The position numbers and the translations under genes were made by a program. DNA of 64,000 nucleotides from Flagellimonas ochracea. GTDB taxonomy: Bacteria > Bacteroidota > Bacteroidia > Flavobacteriales > Flavobacteriaceae. Below, piece after piece: positions 53,143 to 62,706 of the stretch (position 1 is the first letter of the stretch; each line of letters begins with the position of its first letter). Location: assembly GCF_009903685.1 (NCBI RefSeq), contig NZ_JAAABI010000001.1:372001-436000 (forward strand). Direction: 5' to 3'. The notes under the pieces were generated by a model. The model ran no database searches. It was not told where the DNA came from and worked only from the letters and a program-made list of their open reading frames with translations.

Positions 53143-53919
53143 ATGAAACTCAAATTTTTCAAATATCAAGGTACCGGCAATGATTTTGTAATTGTTGACA
53201 ATCGCCTTGATTTTTTCAACAAAAACGATACCAAATCAATTGAAAGACTCTGTGACCGACGTTTCGGTATCGGGGCTGACGGTTTGATTTTATTGGAAAA
53301 TGACAAAATGTCGGACTTCAAGATGGTATACTTCAACGCTGATGGGAATGAAAGCAGCATGTGTGGTAATGGTGGAAGATGTTTGGTGGCTTTTGCCCAC
53401 TATCTTGGAATTGTAGGTGACGAGTGTACTTTCAATGCCATTGATGGATTGCACCATGCCACCATTGAGGGTAGCTCAGTGTCTTTGAAGATGAATGATG
53501 TAGAAGAAATTAGGGAAACCGAAGTCTATAGTTTTTTAGATACCGGATCGCCCCATCATGTTCAGTTGGTAAGTGGCTTGGATGATTTTGATGTTTATAA
53601 TGAGGGAAAAAGAATACGCTATGGGCTATATGGTGAATCGGGTAGTAACGTCAACTTTGTGGAACAAGGGGACGCAAATGGCTTTTTGGTGAGAACATAT
53701 GAGCGGGGCGTGGAGAATGAGACGCTGTCATGTGGGACAGGTGTGACCGCGGTGGCCTTGGCCATGCACAATTTAGGCAAAGCAAGGACAAACAAGGTGG
53801 ACGTCAAGACCAGAGGGGGCAGCCTTAGTATCAGTTTTGACCATAAAAATGGCAAGTACACCAATATAAGTCTAAAGGGACCAGCGGTTCAAGTCTTTAA
53901 AGGAGAGCTGGAATGGTAA
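53143..53919 (+). CDS. dapF: Diaminopimelate epimerase
   Basis: The 258-residue enzyme converts LL- to meso-diaminopimelate for lysine and peptidoglycan. Both catalytic cysteines are present: Cys74 in SSMCGNGGR and Cys197 in LSCGTGVTA. The N-terminal FFKYQGTGNDFVIVDN is typical. It heads a plus-strand operon in which an acetyltransferase gene and mltG overlap successively. Confidence 0.97.
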   Translation: MKLKFFKYQGTGNDFVIVDNRLDFFNKNDTKSIERLCDRRFGIGADGLILLENDKMSDFKMVYFNADGNESSMCGNGGRCLVAFAHYLGIVGDECTFNAIDGLHHATIEGSSVSLKMNDVEEIRETEVYSFLDTGSPHHVQLVSGLDDFDVYNEGKRIRYGLYGESGSNVNFVEQGDANGFLVRTYERGVENETLSCGTGVTAVALAMHNLGKARTNKVDVKTRGGSLSISFDHKNGKYTNISLKGPAVQVFKGELEW

Positions 53920-54446
53920 ATCTGAAGGGAAAGCATATCTATTTAAGGGCATTGGAGCCGAATGATCTGGATTTCTTGTACCAATTGGAAAATGACACAT
54001 CCATTTGGGAAATCAGCGGCACCTTAAAACCCTATTCAAAAAAAATGCTCCAACGTTATTTGGACAATGTCCATCGCGATATTTATGATGTAAAGCAATT
54101 GCGATTGTGTATTTGCAATTTGGATGATGTTTGCATTGGGTTGATTGACTTGTTCAATTTTGACCCTAAAAATAGAAGAGCGGGAATCGGGATAGTGATA
54201 AACAACACCAAAAGCAGAAACAAAGGTTTGGGAGCAGAAGCCATTGCTTTGTTGTGCGACTACGCCTTTTCAGTTTTGGACCTTCATCAAGTGTATGCCA
54301 ATATATTGGAGGACAATGCGGCAAGCATTCACTTATTCCAAAAATTGGGGTTTGAAAAAGTTGGTATTAAGAAAGAGTGGATTAGGTCGAGTACCGGTTT
54401 TAAAGATGAAATATTGTTTCAAAAGATAAACGACGATGTATCTTAA
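53913..54446 (+). CDS. GNAT family N-acetyltransferase (RimJ/RimL-like)
   Basis: The 177-residue protein contains IYLRALEPNDLDFLYQLEND and the acetyl-CoA motif NKGLGAEAIALLCDYAF, then NAASIHLFQKLGFEKVG. This pattern belongs to the RimJ/RimL/SpeG-like group, whose acceptors range from ribosomal protein N-termini to polyamines. It overlaps dapF by seven bases and mltG by eleven. Confidence 0.88.
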   Translation: MVNLKGKHIYLRALEPNDLDFLYQLENDTSIWEISGTLKPYSKKMLQRYLDNVHRDIYDVKQLRLCICNLDDVCIGLIDLFNFDPKNRRAGIGIVINNTKSRNKGLGAEAIALLCDYAFSVLDLHQVYANILEDNAASIHLFQKLGFEKVGIKKEWIRSSTGFKDEILFQKINDDVS

Positions 54447-55479
54447 AAAAGTTCTTTGGGCTACGGCAATTTTGGGCCTTTTTATCTGCGGTTTTATCGC
54501 CTATCAGATTTACAGTGCCATTTTTACCCCAAACACCGAATTCAATAACCAAGAAGCTTTTGTTTACATTCCTTCGGATGCCACCTTTTCTGAAGTGAAA
54601 ACTATGATACAGCCGCTACTTAAAAATGTGGGAACCTTTGAAGCTGTAGCCAAACGAAAAGGGTATACCACAAATATCAAAGCCGGAAAATATGTGTTGA
54701 AAAAGGGCATGAACAATAATGAAATTGTCAATTCCCTGCGCAGCAACAACATCCCCGTTAAAGTGGTTTTCAATAATCAAGAATCTCTGGAAGATCTTGC
54801 AGGCAGAATAGCGCAACAGATTGAGGCGGACAGTATCTCGCTTCTGAATGCCTTTAATGATAAAGCCTTTTTACAAGAACAAGGGTTTGACATAAACACC
54901 AAATTGGGCATGTATATTCCCAATACCTATGAATTTTACTGGAATACTACGGCGGATAGTTTTAGGGATAGGATGCTGAAAGAGTACAAAAATTATTGGA
55001 ACGAGGATCGTTTGAAAAAGGCAAAAGCCATGGGTTTGAACCCGGCTCAGGCGATCTCGTTGGCTTCCATAGTGCAAAAAGAAACTGTGAAAGTAGATGA
55101 GAGGCCCAGGGTTGCGGGTGTATACCTCAATAGGATAAAACGGGGAATGTTGCTCCAAGCAGACCCAACGGTGATTTATGCCATTAAAAAGAAAACGGGA
55201 AACTACGATACCATAATCAAGCGGGTACTGAATCGAGATTTGGAAATAGACTCGCCCTATAATACTTATAAATATAAAGGTATTCCTCCAGGCCCCATAG
55301 CTATGCCCGATATCTCCTCAGTTGAGGCCGTATTAAATCCTGAAAAGCATGATTACCTCTTTTTTGTAGCTGATGTATCCAACTTTGGCTACCACCTTTT
55401 TGCCAAGACTTTGGCACAGCACAACCGTAACAAAACACAGTATATTCGGTGGTTAAATGCTCAAAATGTGATGCGTTAA
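54436..55479 (+). CDS. mltG: Endolytic murein transglycosylase
   Basis: The 347-residue protein has an N-terminal membrane anchor (LWATAILGLFICGFIAYQIY), a LysM-like domain and the YceG-type catalytic domain with Glu216 in LASIVQKETVKVDERP, the position of the E. coli MltG catalytic Glu218. It cuts nascent glycan strands and so sets their length. The operon with dapF links precursor supply to wall assembly. Confidence 0.95.
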   Translation: MYLKKVLWATAILGLFICGFIAYQIYSAIFTPNTEFNNQEAFVYIPSDATFSEVKTMIQPLLKNVGTFEAVAKRKGYTTNIKAGKYVLKKGMNNNEIVNSLRSNNIPVKVVFNNQESLEDLAGRIAQQIEADSISLLNAFNDKAFLQEQGFDINTKLGMYIPNTYEFYWNTTADSFRDRMLKEYKNYWNEDRLKKAKAMGLNPAQAISLASIVQKETVKVDERPRVAGVYLNRIKRGMLLQADPTVIYAIKKKTGNYDTIIKRVLNRDLEIDSPYNTYKYKGIPPGPIAMPDISSVEAVLNPEKHDYLFFVADVSNFGYHLFAKTLAQHNRNKTQYIRWLNAQNVMR

Positions 55480-55629
55480 AGACTCATTGGCGTTAATTTT
55501 CAGCACTTTAACGTGTTTTGGGTGTCATTTATGAAAAACTTAAGAGCTTTATGCTTGCCATTTAAGAGTTACCCCATATCTTTGCCGGCCAATTTAATTT
55601 TACTGTTTGCTAACGGTAAAAACTTAAAT

Positions 55630-56283
55630 ATGAAAGTTATGAAAAGATGGACTAGTTTTTTACTTCATCTTGCCATGATTGTAATCTTAACCAGTTTCGG
55701 TTCGTACACTTTGGACCGAAAAGAGGTACGGCAAGTACCGGATTTCCTCCGAGTGGATTCGGAGTTGACATCCAAATTACCCCAAATTACAGAACATTAC
55801 TTTGATCAACCTGTTGTGACACCTCCTTTTTTGGGAAGTTCCTACAACGGATTCAAAGATGCATTGGCTTTTAAAGAGTCTCAAGGAAGATACGACGTAG
55901 TAAATACGCTCGGTTATCTTGGTAAATATCAGTTCGGATTGAGTACGCTAAACCTCATGGGGGTTTACAATGCCGACAAATTTTTGCGGAATCCCGCACT
56001 TCAAGAAGTCATGTTTGACACCAATATTGCGCGAAACAAATGGATTTTACGCCGTGATATCAAACGATTCAAAGGAAAAAGAATCAATGGTGTAGAAATT
56101 ACTGAATCTGGCATATTGGCTGCTGCTCATTTGGCAGGTGCCGGGAACGTAAAGAAATATTTGCGTTCCTATGGAAAAGATGATGTTGCCGATGCTTACG
56201 GAAGCAGCATTTCTTACTACATGAAAAAGTTTGCCGGATATGATATATCGGCAATCCAAAAAAAACGTAACCCAAGGGTTTAA
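55630..56283 (+). CDS. Secreted lysozyme-like (lytic transglycosylase-fold) protein
   Basis: The 217-residue product has a signal peptide (SFLLHLAMIVILTSFGSYT) and a lysozyme-like segment, ALAFKESQGRYDVVNTLGYL followed by GKYQFG, whose Glu in KESQG could be catalytic. A C-terminal helical part contains AAAHLAGAGNVKKYL. This resembles muramidases of the transglycosylase fold; it comes after mltG and may act on the same wall. I chose the ATG at 55630 because an earlier one at 55513 adds 39 residues before the signal peptide. The 150 bases in front show no other feature. Confidence 0.7.
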   Translation: MKVMKRWTSFLLHLAMIVILTSFGSYTLDRKEVRQVPDFLRVDSELTSKLPQITEHYFDQPVVTPPFLGSSYNGFKDALAFKESQGRYDVVNTLGYLGKYQFGLSTLNLMGVYNADKFLRNPALQEVMFDTNIARNKWILRRDIKRFKGKRINGVEITESGILAAAHLAGAGNVKKYLRSYGKDDVADAYGSSISYYMKKFAGYDISAIQKKRNPRV

Positions 56284-56303
56284 AAATCCTGATAAGAATC
56301 GTT

Positions 56304-56336
56304 AAAAGCCTTGAATTATATTCTGGGCTTTTTTTA
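56304..56336 (+). terminator. Terminator between convergent genes
   Basis: AAAAGCC (56304-56310) pairs with GGCTTTT (56326-56332), followed by more T. The hairpin reaches the stop of the convergent methyltransferase gene and may serve both strands. Confidence 0.6.
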
Positions 56337-57062
56337 TGCCTGTATAATGAATATGGTAGGTCGTTTATCAAGGTCGATTTCGAGTTCACTCCATTCGTGT
56401 ACTATTTTAGTCCTGATAAACTCTGATGGAAGGGTAATATCACATGCAATGCACAGTCTTGTATTCTTTTGGAGCGTTCTGATAAGTTCGGCAAGAAGTT
56501 TATTGTTTCGATAGGGTGTTTCCATAAAAATCTGCGTTTGTCCCGTTTCCCGTGACAATCGTTCCAGTTGTTTTATTTTTGTCCTACGTTCGGCTTTATC
56601 AATAGGTAGATAACCGTTGAAAGCAAAATTTTGACCGTTCATTCCACTGGACATCATCGCCATTAAGATGGAAGAGGGACCCACCAGAGGCACCACTTGA
56701 ATCCTTTTGTCATGGGCTACTTTGACTACATCGGCACCAGGGTCGGCAATTCCAGGACAGCCTGCTTCTGATAATAGACCGATATCCAATCCATGGATAC
56801 AAGGGTCCAAATACGCTGGGATGTCGGCAGAATCCGTGTATTTGTTCAATGTTTGTATATGGAGACTTGGTTGGGGCTTGCTTGGACTTACCTTTTTGAT
56901 AAAGTGTCGCGCCGATTTTTCATTTTCAACAATGTAATGGTCAATACTTTCAATGGTTCTTTTGATAGAAATAGGGAGCACTTCCAAAGGTGCATTGTCC
57001 CCAAGTGTTGTTGGAATCAAATAAACTTTTCCCGAAACCAGACTGGGCTTAGACTCTTCCAT
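56334..57062 (-). CDS. SAM-dependent methyltransferase, RsmI-like (tetrapyrrole methylase fold)
   Basis: The 242-residue protein resembles RsmI, the 16S rRNA C1402 2'-O-methyltransferase: VYLIPTTLGD at the start, LLSEAGCPGIADPGADVV, VPLVGPSSILMAMMSSG and FMETPYRNNKLL. It is shorter than E. coli RsmI (286 residues) and may be the variant form common in Flavobacteriaceae. Substrate assignment is therefore tentative. It lies four bases after the phosphatase gene on the minus strand. Confidence 0.85.
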   Translation of the reverse strand: MEESKPSLVSGKVYLIPTTLGDNAPLEVLPISIKRTIESIDHYIVENEKSARHFIKKVSPSKPQPSLHIQTLNKYTDSADIPAYLDPCIHGLDIGLLSEAGCPGIADPGADVVKVAHDKRIQVVPLVGPSSILMAMMSSGMNGQNFAFNGYLPIDKAERRTKIKQLERLSRETGQTQIFMETPYRNNKLLAELIRTLQKNTRLCIACDITLPSEFIRTKIVHEWSELEIDLDKRPTIFIIQA

Positions 57063-57066
57063 AAAT

Positions 57067-57519
57067 TCAACTCAATTTTTTCGCAATGGCATCACAAGCT
57101 ATTTCAATCATTTGGAATACATTTTCAAATCCATCTGCATCATCATGATAGGGGTCGGGCACTTCAACTATTCCCAAATCTACTTCCTCTAGCAGCAGTT
57201 TCACTTTTTGAGCCTGATTTTCACTGGTTGCTAAACGTACGACATTGGCATAGTTGCTTCTGTCCATGACATAAATGTGGTCAAACTCCAAAAAATCCAA
57301 TGTTTCAAACTGGCGGCAGCGTTGATTGCTGATATCGAGACCATATTTTTGAGCCACTGCAACAGACCTTTCATCTGGAGGGTTTCCTACGTGGTACCCA
57401 GCAGTTCCTGCTGAATCAACAAAAAACTTTTTTTTATCCAATTTGGATTTTAGAATACCTTCGGCCAAAGGAGATCTGCAAATATTACCCAGACAGACCA
57501 TCAAAATCTTGGCACTCAT
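57067..57519 (-). CDS. Low-molecular-weight protein-tyrosine phosphatase
   Basis: The 150-residue protein has the P-loop VCLGNICRSP with nucleophile Cys9 and Arg15, and the general acid Asp122 in VPDPYHDD. It removes phosphate from tyrosine or arginine residues; the target is unknown. It starts 12 bases after dnaA ends and is followed closely by the RsmI-like gene, so the three are probably one operon. Confidence 0.93.
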   Translation of the reverse strand: MSAKILMVCLGNICRSPLAEGILKSKLDKKKFFVDSAGTAGYHVGNPPDERSVAVAQKYGLDISNQRCRQFETLDFLEFDHIYVMDRSNYANVVRLATSENQAQKVKLLLEEVDLGIVEVPDPYHDDADGFENVFQMIEIACDAIAKKLS

Positions 57520-57531
57520 TCAACAAAAATA

Positions 57532-58956
57532 TTAAGAAAACTTCTTGTTAAGGTCTTCGATATATTTTCTGAATTGTTTATCAGTTTCAGCGAGGTTGTC
57601 TACCGTTTTGCAGGCATGTAGGACAGTGGCGTGGTCCCGTTTGCCAATTTGTGACCCAATGCTGGCGAGAGAAGCTTTAGTAAATTTTTTGGCAAAAAAC
57701 ATGGCCAATTGCCGGGCCTGAACAATATGCCGTTTTCTGGTTTTTGACTGAAGTGTGGCCACGTCCATCTCGAAGTAATCCGAAACCACTTTTTGAATAT
57801 AGTCTATGGACACTTCCCGTTTGGTGTTTTTTACAAATTTTTCGACCACCTGTTGAGCCAGTTCCAAGGTCACCTCCCTTTTGTTGAAAGAGGATTGCGC
57901 AATTAAAGAGATGATGGCTCCTTCCAGTTCCCGGATATTGGTTTTGATGTTCTTGGCTACATGATCTATGATTTCCTCCGGCATTTCAACACCGTCACGA
58001 TACAGCTTGTTCTTTAAAATGGATACACGGGTTTCGTAATCAGGACTTTGTAGTTCAGCAGAAAGTCCCCACTTGAAGCGTGAGAGCAAGCGCTGCTCTA
58101 TATCTTGCATGTCTACAGGTGCCTTGTCGGAAGTTAAGATTACCTGTTTGCCATTTTGGTGCAGATGATTGAAAATATGGAAGAACACGTCCTGTGTTCC
58201 CGATTTTCCAGAAAGGAACTGAACATCATCTATAATCAGCACGTCGATAAGCTGGTAAAAATGAATGAAATCATTACGAGTATTCTTTTTTACCGACTCA
58301 ATGTATTGTTGTGTGAATTTTTCGGCAGAAATATAAAGCACCGTTTTTTCGGGGTACTTGTCTTTGATTTCTACGCCAATGGCATGGGCCAAATGGGTTT
58401 TTCCCAAACCGACTCCTCCAAAAACCAAGAGAGGATTAAAAGAGGTGCCCCCGGGTTTGTTGGCCACCGCCATACCTGCTGACCGTGCCAATCGGTTGGA
58501 ATCTCCCTCCAAGAAATTCTCAAAATTATAATTTGGGTTTAATTGGGATTCAATTTTAATGTTACGGATACCAGGAATTACGAACGGATTTTTTAGCTCC
58601 GGACTTTTTGAGGTGATGGGCACATCGAGTTCTTGTGGACCCACTGCGGTTCTATTGCTACTGGGAATCTGTTCGGTAAAGGGTTCCTTGTTCCCATATT
58701 TGTTCTCCATTTTTATAATGTAGATGAGCTTTGCATTGTTTCCCAGCTCACGGGTAAGGGCCACTTTGAGCAATTTCACGTAGTGTTCTTCCAACCATTC
58801 ATAAAAAAACTTGCTGGGAACCTGAATGCTCAGTGATTTGTCTGTTAACTTGATGGGCTTAATAGGTTCAAACCACGTCTTGAATGCCTGCGGTTGGATA
58901 TTATCCTGGATAAAAGCCAAACAATTGTTCCATACGGAATTAGCAGTAACACTCAT
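57532..58956 (-). CDS. dnaA: Chromosomal replication initiator protein
   Basis: The 474-residue DnaA has the N-terminal DnaB-interacting domain (WNNCLAFIQDNIQPQAFKTW), Walker A GGVGLGKTHLAHA, Walker B VLIIDDVQFLSG, and the domain-IV signature RDHATVLHACKTVDN that binds DnaA boxes. It opens the replication origin. No dnaN follows, and I saw no DnaA-box cluster nearby, so the origin is probably elsewhere. Confidence 0.98.
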   Translation of the reverse strand: MSVTANSVWNNCLAFIQDNIQPQAFKTWFEPIKPIKLTDKSLSIQVPSKFFYEWLEEHYVKLLKVALTRELGNNAKLIYIIKMENKYGNKEPFTEQIPSSNRTAVGPQELDVPITSKSPELKNPFVIPGIRNIKIESQLNPNYNFENFLEGDSNRLARSAGMAVANKPGGTSFNPLLVFGGVGLGKTHLAHAIGVEIKDKYPEKTVLYISAEKFTQQYIESVKKNTRNDFIHFYQLIDVLIIDDVQFLSGKSGTQDVFFHIFNHLHQNGKQVILTSDKAPVDMQDIEQRLLSRFKWGLSAELQSPDYETRVSILKNKLYRDGVEMPEEIIDHVAKNIKTNIRELEGAIISLIAQSSFNKREVTLELAQQVVEKFVKNTKREVSIDYIQKVVSDYFEMDVATLQSKTRKRHIVQARQLAMFFAKKFTKASLASIGSQIGKRDHATVLHACKTVDNLAETDKQFRKYIEDLNKKFS

Positions 58957-59157
58957 AAAAGTTTTTCCTTGTTTTGTTGGTTAGCTACAATGCTTTAGAT
59001 AAAACATCTGGCGGTATCTAGATGCTCATTGGATGCGACAAATATGTGAACAAATCTTTTAAAAAAAAAAGAAATTGTCATTGAATTTTCTCTTTTTTTT
59101 TCGCATGTTACGTAAATATTAACCAAGCCTCTAAATATATAATTTTTCGCTTAAAAT

Positions 59158-59556
59158 ATGAGGTTAAATTCCTATTCTTTTCGTGTGCGCTACGGAGAAA
59201 CCGACCAAATGGGGGTGGTGTATCATGGCAACTACGCACAGTATCTTGAAATGGGCCGCGTGGAGTGGCTTAGGGCTTTGGGTGTCACCTACCGCAGTAT
59301 GGAGGAAAACGGAATCATGTTGCCTGTAATTTCACTACAAATCGATTACAAAAAATCTGCCAAGTACGACGATTTGATCACGGTTGAAACCACTTTGGCA
59401 AAGTTACCTATGGTAAAAATCGAGTTTGACTATAAAATCTTCAATGCATCCCAAGAACTATTGGCCAGCGCCAATACGGTTTTGGCTTTTGTTGATATGA
59501 AAACCAATAGACCTATCAAGTGCCCAAATTATATTTTGGACAAATTGGATTTTTGA
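59158..59556 (+). CDS. Acyl-CoA thioesterase, YbgC/4HBT type
   Basis: The 132-residue hot-dog-fold protein contains RYGETDQMGVVYHGNYAQYL with the catalytic Asp of the TDQMG motif, then EMGRVEWLRALG. It hydrolyses short acyl-CoAs. The 201-base gap to dnaA holds A- and T-rich tracts only. Its 3' end overlaps the convergent YigZ gene by 28 bases. Confidence 0.92.
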   Translation: MRLNSYSFRVRYGETDQMGVVYHGNYAQYLEMGRVEWLRALGVTYRSMEENGIMLPVISLQIDYKKSAKYDDLITVETTLAKLPMVKIEFDYKIFNASQELLASANTVLAFVDMKTNRPIKCPNYILDKLDF

Positions 59557-60164
59557 TCCGCACACTTTATCGATACATGTTGCATTTCCTCGAAAAGCTG
59601 ATGCACCTTTTTACCCTCACTTGCCCTTACGGAAATTAAAAATTGACAGTCTAGGTCCATCTTTTGGGACACGAGGGTGATCCCTTTTTGTTTGATGGTT
59701 CGCATTATCCTGTCCATTTCTGCATAGCTAAATTGCAGATTAAAGTGGGACATGATGGTCTTTCGGATTATTTTGGCGTCTTCCAAAGCCATTTGTGTTG
59801 CGGTTCGATAAGCTTGAATTAGTCCTCCCACTCCCAGTTTGGTGCCGCCAAAAATTCGTGTTACAGTGACCAGGACGTTGGTTATATCATAAGATTGGAT
59901 TTGCCCATAAATGGGCATACCAGCTGAATTTTTGGGCTCTCCATCATCATTGGCGCGGTACCATCGCTCCCTTTCCCCCAGTTGCCATGCGTAGCATACA
60001 TGGTTTGCAGTATGGTGTCGCTTCCGAAGTTTTTCAACAATGGGTTTGACATCCTCCTCAGAGGTAATGGGAAAGGCTTGGGCATAGAATTTACTTTTTC
60101 GTTCTTTAAAAAGGATTTCCCCAGAAGGTGTTTTTAATGTGTGATATTCATCTTCTTGAACCAT
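59529..60164 (-). CDS. YigZ/IMPACT family protein
   Basis: The 211-residue protein carries the UPF0029/Impact N-terminal domain (FKERKSKFYAQAFPI, RHHTANHVCYAWQLG, DDGEPKNSAGMPIYGQI, VTRIFGGTKLGVGGLIQAYR) and a short C-terminal domain. The family probably works with translation, by analogy with eukaryotic IMPACT. Its start codon overlaps the stop of the EamA gene (TAATG). Confidence 0.93.
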   Translation of the reverse strand: MVQEDEYHTLKTPSGEILFKERKSKFYAQAFPITSEEDVKPIVEKLRKRHHTANHVCYAWQLGERERWYRANDDGEPKNSAGMPIYGQIQSYDITNVLVTVTRIFGGTKLGVGGLIQAYRTATQMALEDAKIIRKTIMSHFNLQFSYAEMDRIMRTIKQKGITLVSQKMDLDCQFLISVRASEGKKVHQLFEEMQHVSIKCADQKSNLSKI

Positions 60165-61027
60165 TAAAACAAAGCTACCATTATTATACTGAAAATGGCC
60201 AGAGCTATGCCGGCCCAGTTTTTTGGGATTAGTCTCTCCTTAAAAGCCAAAATGCCCAGAAGGGTAGAGCATAATACTATGGCAACATTATTTAGTGTAA
60301 AAATGGCGGCACTGTTCAACATGTCGGATTGCAGGGCGCGGATGAGAAAGTATATGGAAAAATAGTTGGGAATACCCAGGGCAATTCCTCCGAGGACATT
60401 TTTCAAATTTAGTTTTAACGGGGTTCGAATCGCTTTTATCCCGATAAATAGGATGCCAAATATAGCGGCAAAACCAAAAATCATTGAAGAAAAAATAGGA
60501 ACTTCTTGGGCGGTCAAATGCCGTTCCTCAAAATATTTCATGCTGGTGTCAATAATTCCAGAACCAAAGAAAACCAGTAAGGGGAGAAGTAAATCCCGTT
60601 TCCTAATGGTTATAGCCTTGCTTTTAAGTGATACCAAATAAACGGCCACCAAAGCCAGAATAACCCCCAATATTTGAAGCAAGGATAATTTTTCGTTGTA
60701 AAGGACCACGCCAAAGACCACCGGAATGGCCAAGGACATTTTCGTGGCTACTGAAGCCACTGCGACACCTGCCACTTGAGCCGTTCTAGCCATCAAATTG
60801 AAAATGACAATGAACAGGATTCCCAAAGCGACCGGACCCCAGAACCAAGATGTATTCGCTAAAACTTCAACTTGTATTGATCCATCATATAAAAATAAGC
60901 CCACAATACATGCAACGAGGTAATTGACAATTATGGCATATAATGTCTGAACCTTGTATGTGTCGTATAGTTTAAAAACCACAAAAATGAGCGTGGAACT
61001 AAGAATGCTAAGTGTCAAATCTATCAT
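60164..61027 (-). CDS. EamA-family (drug/metabolite) transporter
   Basis: The 287-residue protein has about ten membrane helices in two EamA halves (LSLLQILGVILALVAVYLVS in the first, LIPKNWAGIALAIFSIIMVA in the second). It probably exports a small metabolite. It sits between HAD and YigZ genes in a minus-strand operon with overlaps of a few bases. Confidence 0.88.
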   Translation of the reverse strand: MIDLTLSILSSTLIFVVFKLYDTYKVQTLYAIIVNYLVACIVGLFLYDGSIQVEVLANTSWFWGPVALGILFIVIFNLMARTAQVAGVAVASVATKMSLAIPVVFGVVLYNEKLSLLQILGVILALVAVYLVSLKSKAITIRKRDLLLPLLVFFGSGIIDTSMKYFEERHLTAQEVPIFSSMIFGFAAIFGILFIGIKAIRTPLKLNLKNVLGGIALGIPNYFSIYFLIRALQSDMLNSAAIFTLNNVAIVLCSTLLGILAFKERLIPKNWAGIALAIFSIIMVALF

Positions 61028-61629
61028 CCAATAAAATAATCTAGTTGGGTTACTTCCTCCTCACCAACTTTCAGGTGCCAGGTTTTAATGCCAACTTCGA
61101 TGGCAGCGTCTGTGTTTTCCAATGTATCATCCACAAAAAGTGTTTCAGCAGCGACTAGGTTATTTTTTTTTAGAACAAATTCGAATATTTCCCGGTCTGG
61201 TTTGCGCATACCGATTTCATGGGATAGATAAAACCCTTCAAAAACATTCTTAAATCGATTATACTGTTGTCTGCCCATTTGTTGCCTTACACATTCCATG
61301 TGCAGCGCATTAGTGTTGCTCAAAAGAAAGAGCCGATGTCGATTTTTTTCCGCTAAACCTTCCAGGAATCGCAGTCTGTGCTCTGGAAAATCCAACAATA
61401 TTGAATTCCAGGCCTTTTTTAAGTCTTCCATGCCCGCTTTTGGGAAATGTACAGCCACTTGTTCAAGAAAAGCAGGTGTTTCCAGTTGTCCTTTTTCATA
61501 CATTTTGAACAAGGAATCCAGTTCGGGGGTTACACGAGTGAATCCATACCTTTGCATGATTCTGGCTGTGGCGGTCTTGTCCAAGTTGATAAGAACATCA
61601 CCAAAATCCAATATGATGTTCTTAATCAT
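61024..61629 (-). CDS. HAD-superfamily phosphatase, YihX-like
   Basis: The 201-residue protein has a variant HAD motif I, LDFGDVLINLD, as in the YihX-type sugar phosphatases, then LLSNTNALH (motif II) and MRKPDREIF with FVDDTLENTDAA (motifs III and IV). It removes phosphate from a small metabolite. It overlaps ribD by eight bases and the EamA gene by four, so it is part of the ribD operon; a link to flavin synthesis, such as the missing riboflavin phosphatase, is possible but unproven. Confidence 0.87.
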   Translation of the reverse strand: MIKNIILDFGDVLINLDKTATARIMQRYGFTRVTPELDSLFKMYEKGQLETPAFLEQVAVHFPKAGMEDLKKAWNSILLDFPEHRLRFLEGLAEKNRHRLFLLSNTNALHMECVRQQMGRQQYNRFKNVFEGFYLSHEIGMRKPDREIFEFVLKKNNLVAAETLFVDDTLENTDAAIEVGIKTWHLKVGEEEVTQLDYFIG

Positions 61630-62674
61630 GGGTGTATATAAATAAGGTATCGGTCAAAATAGGGCTTGTCGATCTCAATTTTCCTGATATTTTAGGTGCG
61701 GCCAATCCTCTTTCAAAGTGCATGGCACCTTTAAAAATTCGAGCCTCGTCCCACAGCCCCTCACTGATGAAGGTTTGCAGGGTCTTGGAACCTCCTTCCA
61801 AAATCATGCTCGTGATGCCATATCGATAAAGTATTTTACAGATTTCTCTGGCCATTGGCTTTGAAAAATCGATAACCTCATAATCAATATTGTTGATATA
61901 CTTGGACGCATCGGTAATTTGGGTCAGCACCAAAGTTTTTGTGGAACGGTCGAAAACATGAAAACTTGGAGGAATTCTCAAATTCCTATCTAAAATTATG
62001 CGGATAGGACTCTTTCCCGCCCAATCTCTCGTGGAAAGTTTTGGATTATCTTTTAAAACCGTTTCTGTTCCCACCAATATAGCTCGCTCTTCGCTCCGCC
62101 ATTGGTGTACCCGTTGTTTGGAAAACCTATTGGAAATCCAAAACGGTTCAGGTATGGACACTCTTTGGTCGCTTTCCACAGCAATGAAACCATCTTGGGT
62201 CTCCGCCCATTTTAAAATAATGTACGGCCGCTTTTTTTCGTGATAACAAAGGAAGCGCTTATGATGCTGACGGCAGGCATGGACCAGTACACCAACAGTT
62301 ACATCACATCCAGCTTCTTTCAGTCTTTTGATTCCTTTTCCGGCCACTTTTTCATGTGGGTCCTCAATACCAATGACCACTCTAGGTATTTTATGTTTTA
62401 TTAATAAGTCTGAACAGGGAGGTGTTTTTCCGTGGTGCGAACAGGGTTCCAAAGAAACATACAGCGTTGATTTTAAGAGCAAGGACTTGTTTTTCACTGC
62501 GTTGATGGCATTTACCTCTGCATGTAGCCCACCATATGGGCTTGTGAAACCTTCTCCTATAATCTTTTCATCACACACAATAACACAACCAACCATAGGA
62601 TTGGGAGCTGTGGTTCCAAGCCCTTTTTTGCCCAGTTCCAAGCATCGGAGGATGTATTTTTGGTGTATCTTCAC
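61622..62674 (-). CDS. ribD: Bifunctional riboflavin deaminase/reductase
   Basis: The 350-residue enzyme performs the second and third steps from the GTP cyclohydrolase product to the riboflavin precursor. The deaminase domain has the zinc ligands His51 (HAEVNA, with Glu53), Cys78 and Cys87 (EPCSHHGKTPPC). The reductase domain follows from about residue 150 (PYIILKWAETQDGFIAV, LRIPPSFHVFDRS, ILEGGSKTLQTFI). It heads the ribD-HAD-EamA-YigZ operon; no FMN riboswitch fits in the 32-base gap before it. Confidence 0.96.
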   Translation of the reverse strand: MKIHQKYILRCLELGKKGLGTTAPNPMVGCVIVCDEKIIGEGFTSPYGGLHAEVNAINAVKNKSLLLKSTLYVSLEPCSHHGKTPPCSDLLIKHKIPRVVIGIEDPHEKVAGKGIKRLKEAGCDVTVGVLVHACRQHHKRFLCYHEKKRPYIILKWAETQDGFIAVESDQRVSIPEPFWISNRFSKQRVHQWRSEERAILVGTETVLKDNPKLSTRDWAGKSPIRIILDRNLRIPPSFHVFDRSTKTLVLTQITDASKYINNIDYEVIDFSKPMAREICKILYRYGITSMILEGGSKTLQTFISEGLWDEARIFKGAMHFERGLAAPKISGKLRSTSPILTDTLFIYTHD

Positions 62675-62706
62675 CTAACAAAAATAGGACAATAAATTGC
62701 AATACG

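Noticed and set aside
58957-59157. The gap upstream of dnaA as replication origin.
   Set aside because: It is AT-rich, but I find no cluster of DnaA boxes (TTATCCACA type), and dnaN is not adjacent.
60421-60445. GGTTCGAATC, similar to a tRNA T-loop.
   Set aside because: It lies inside the EamA gene, and no acceptor, D-arm or anticodon stem can be formed around it.
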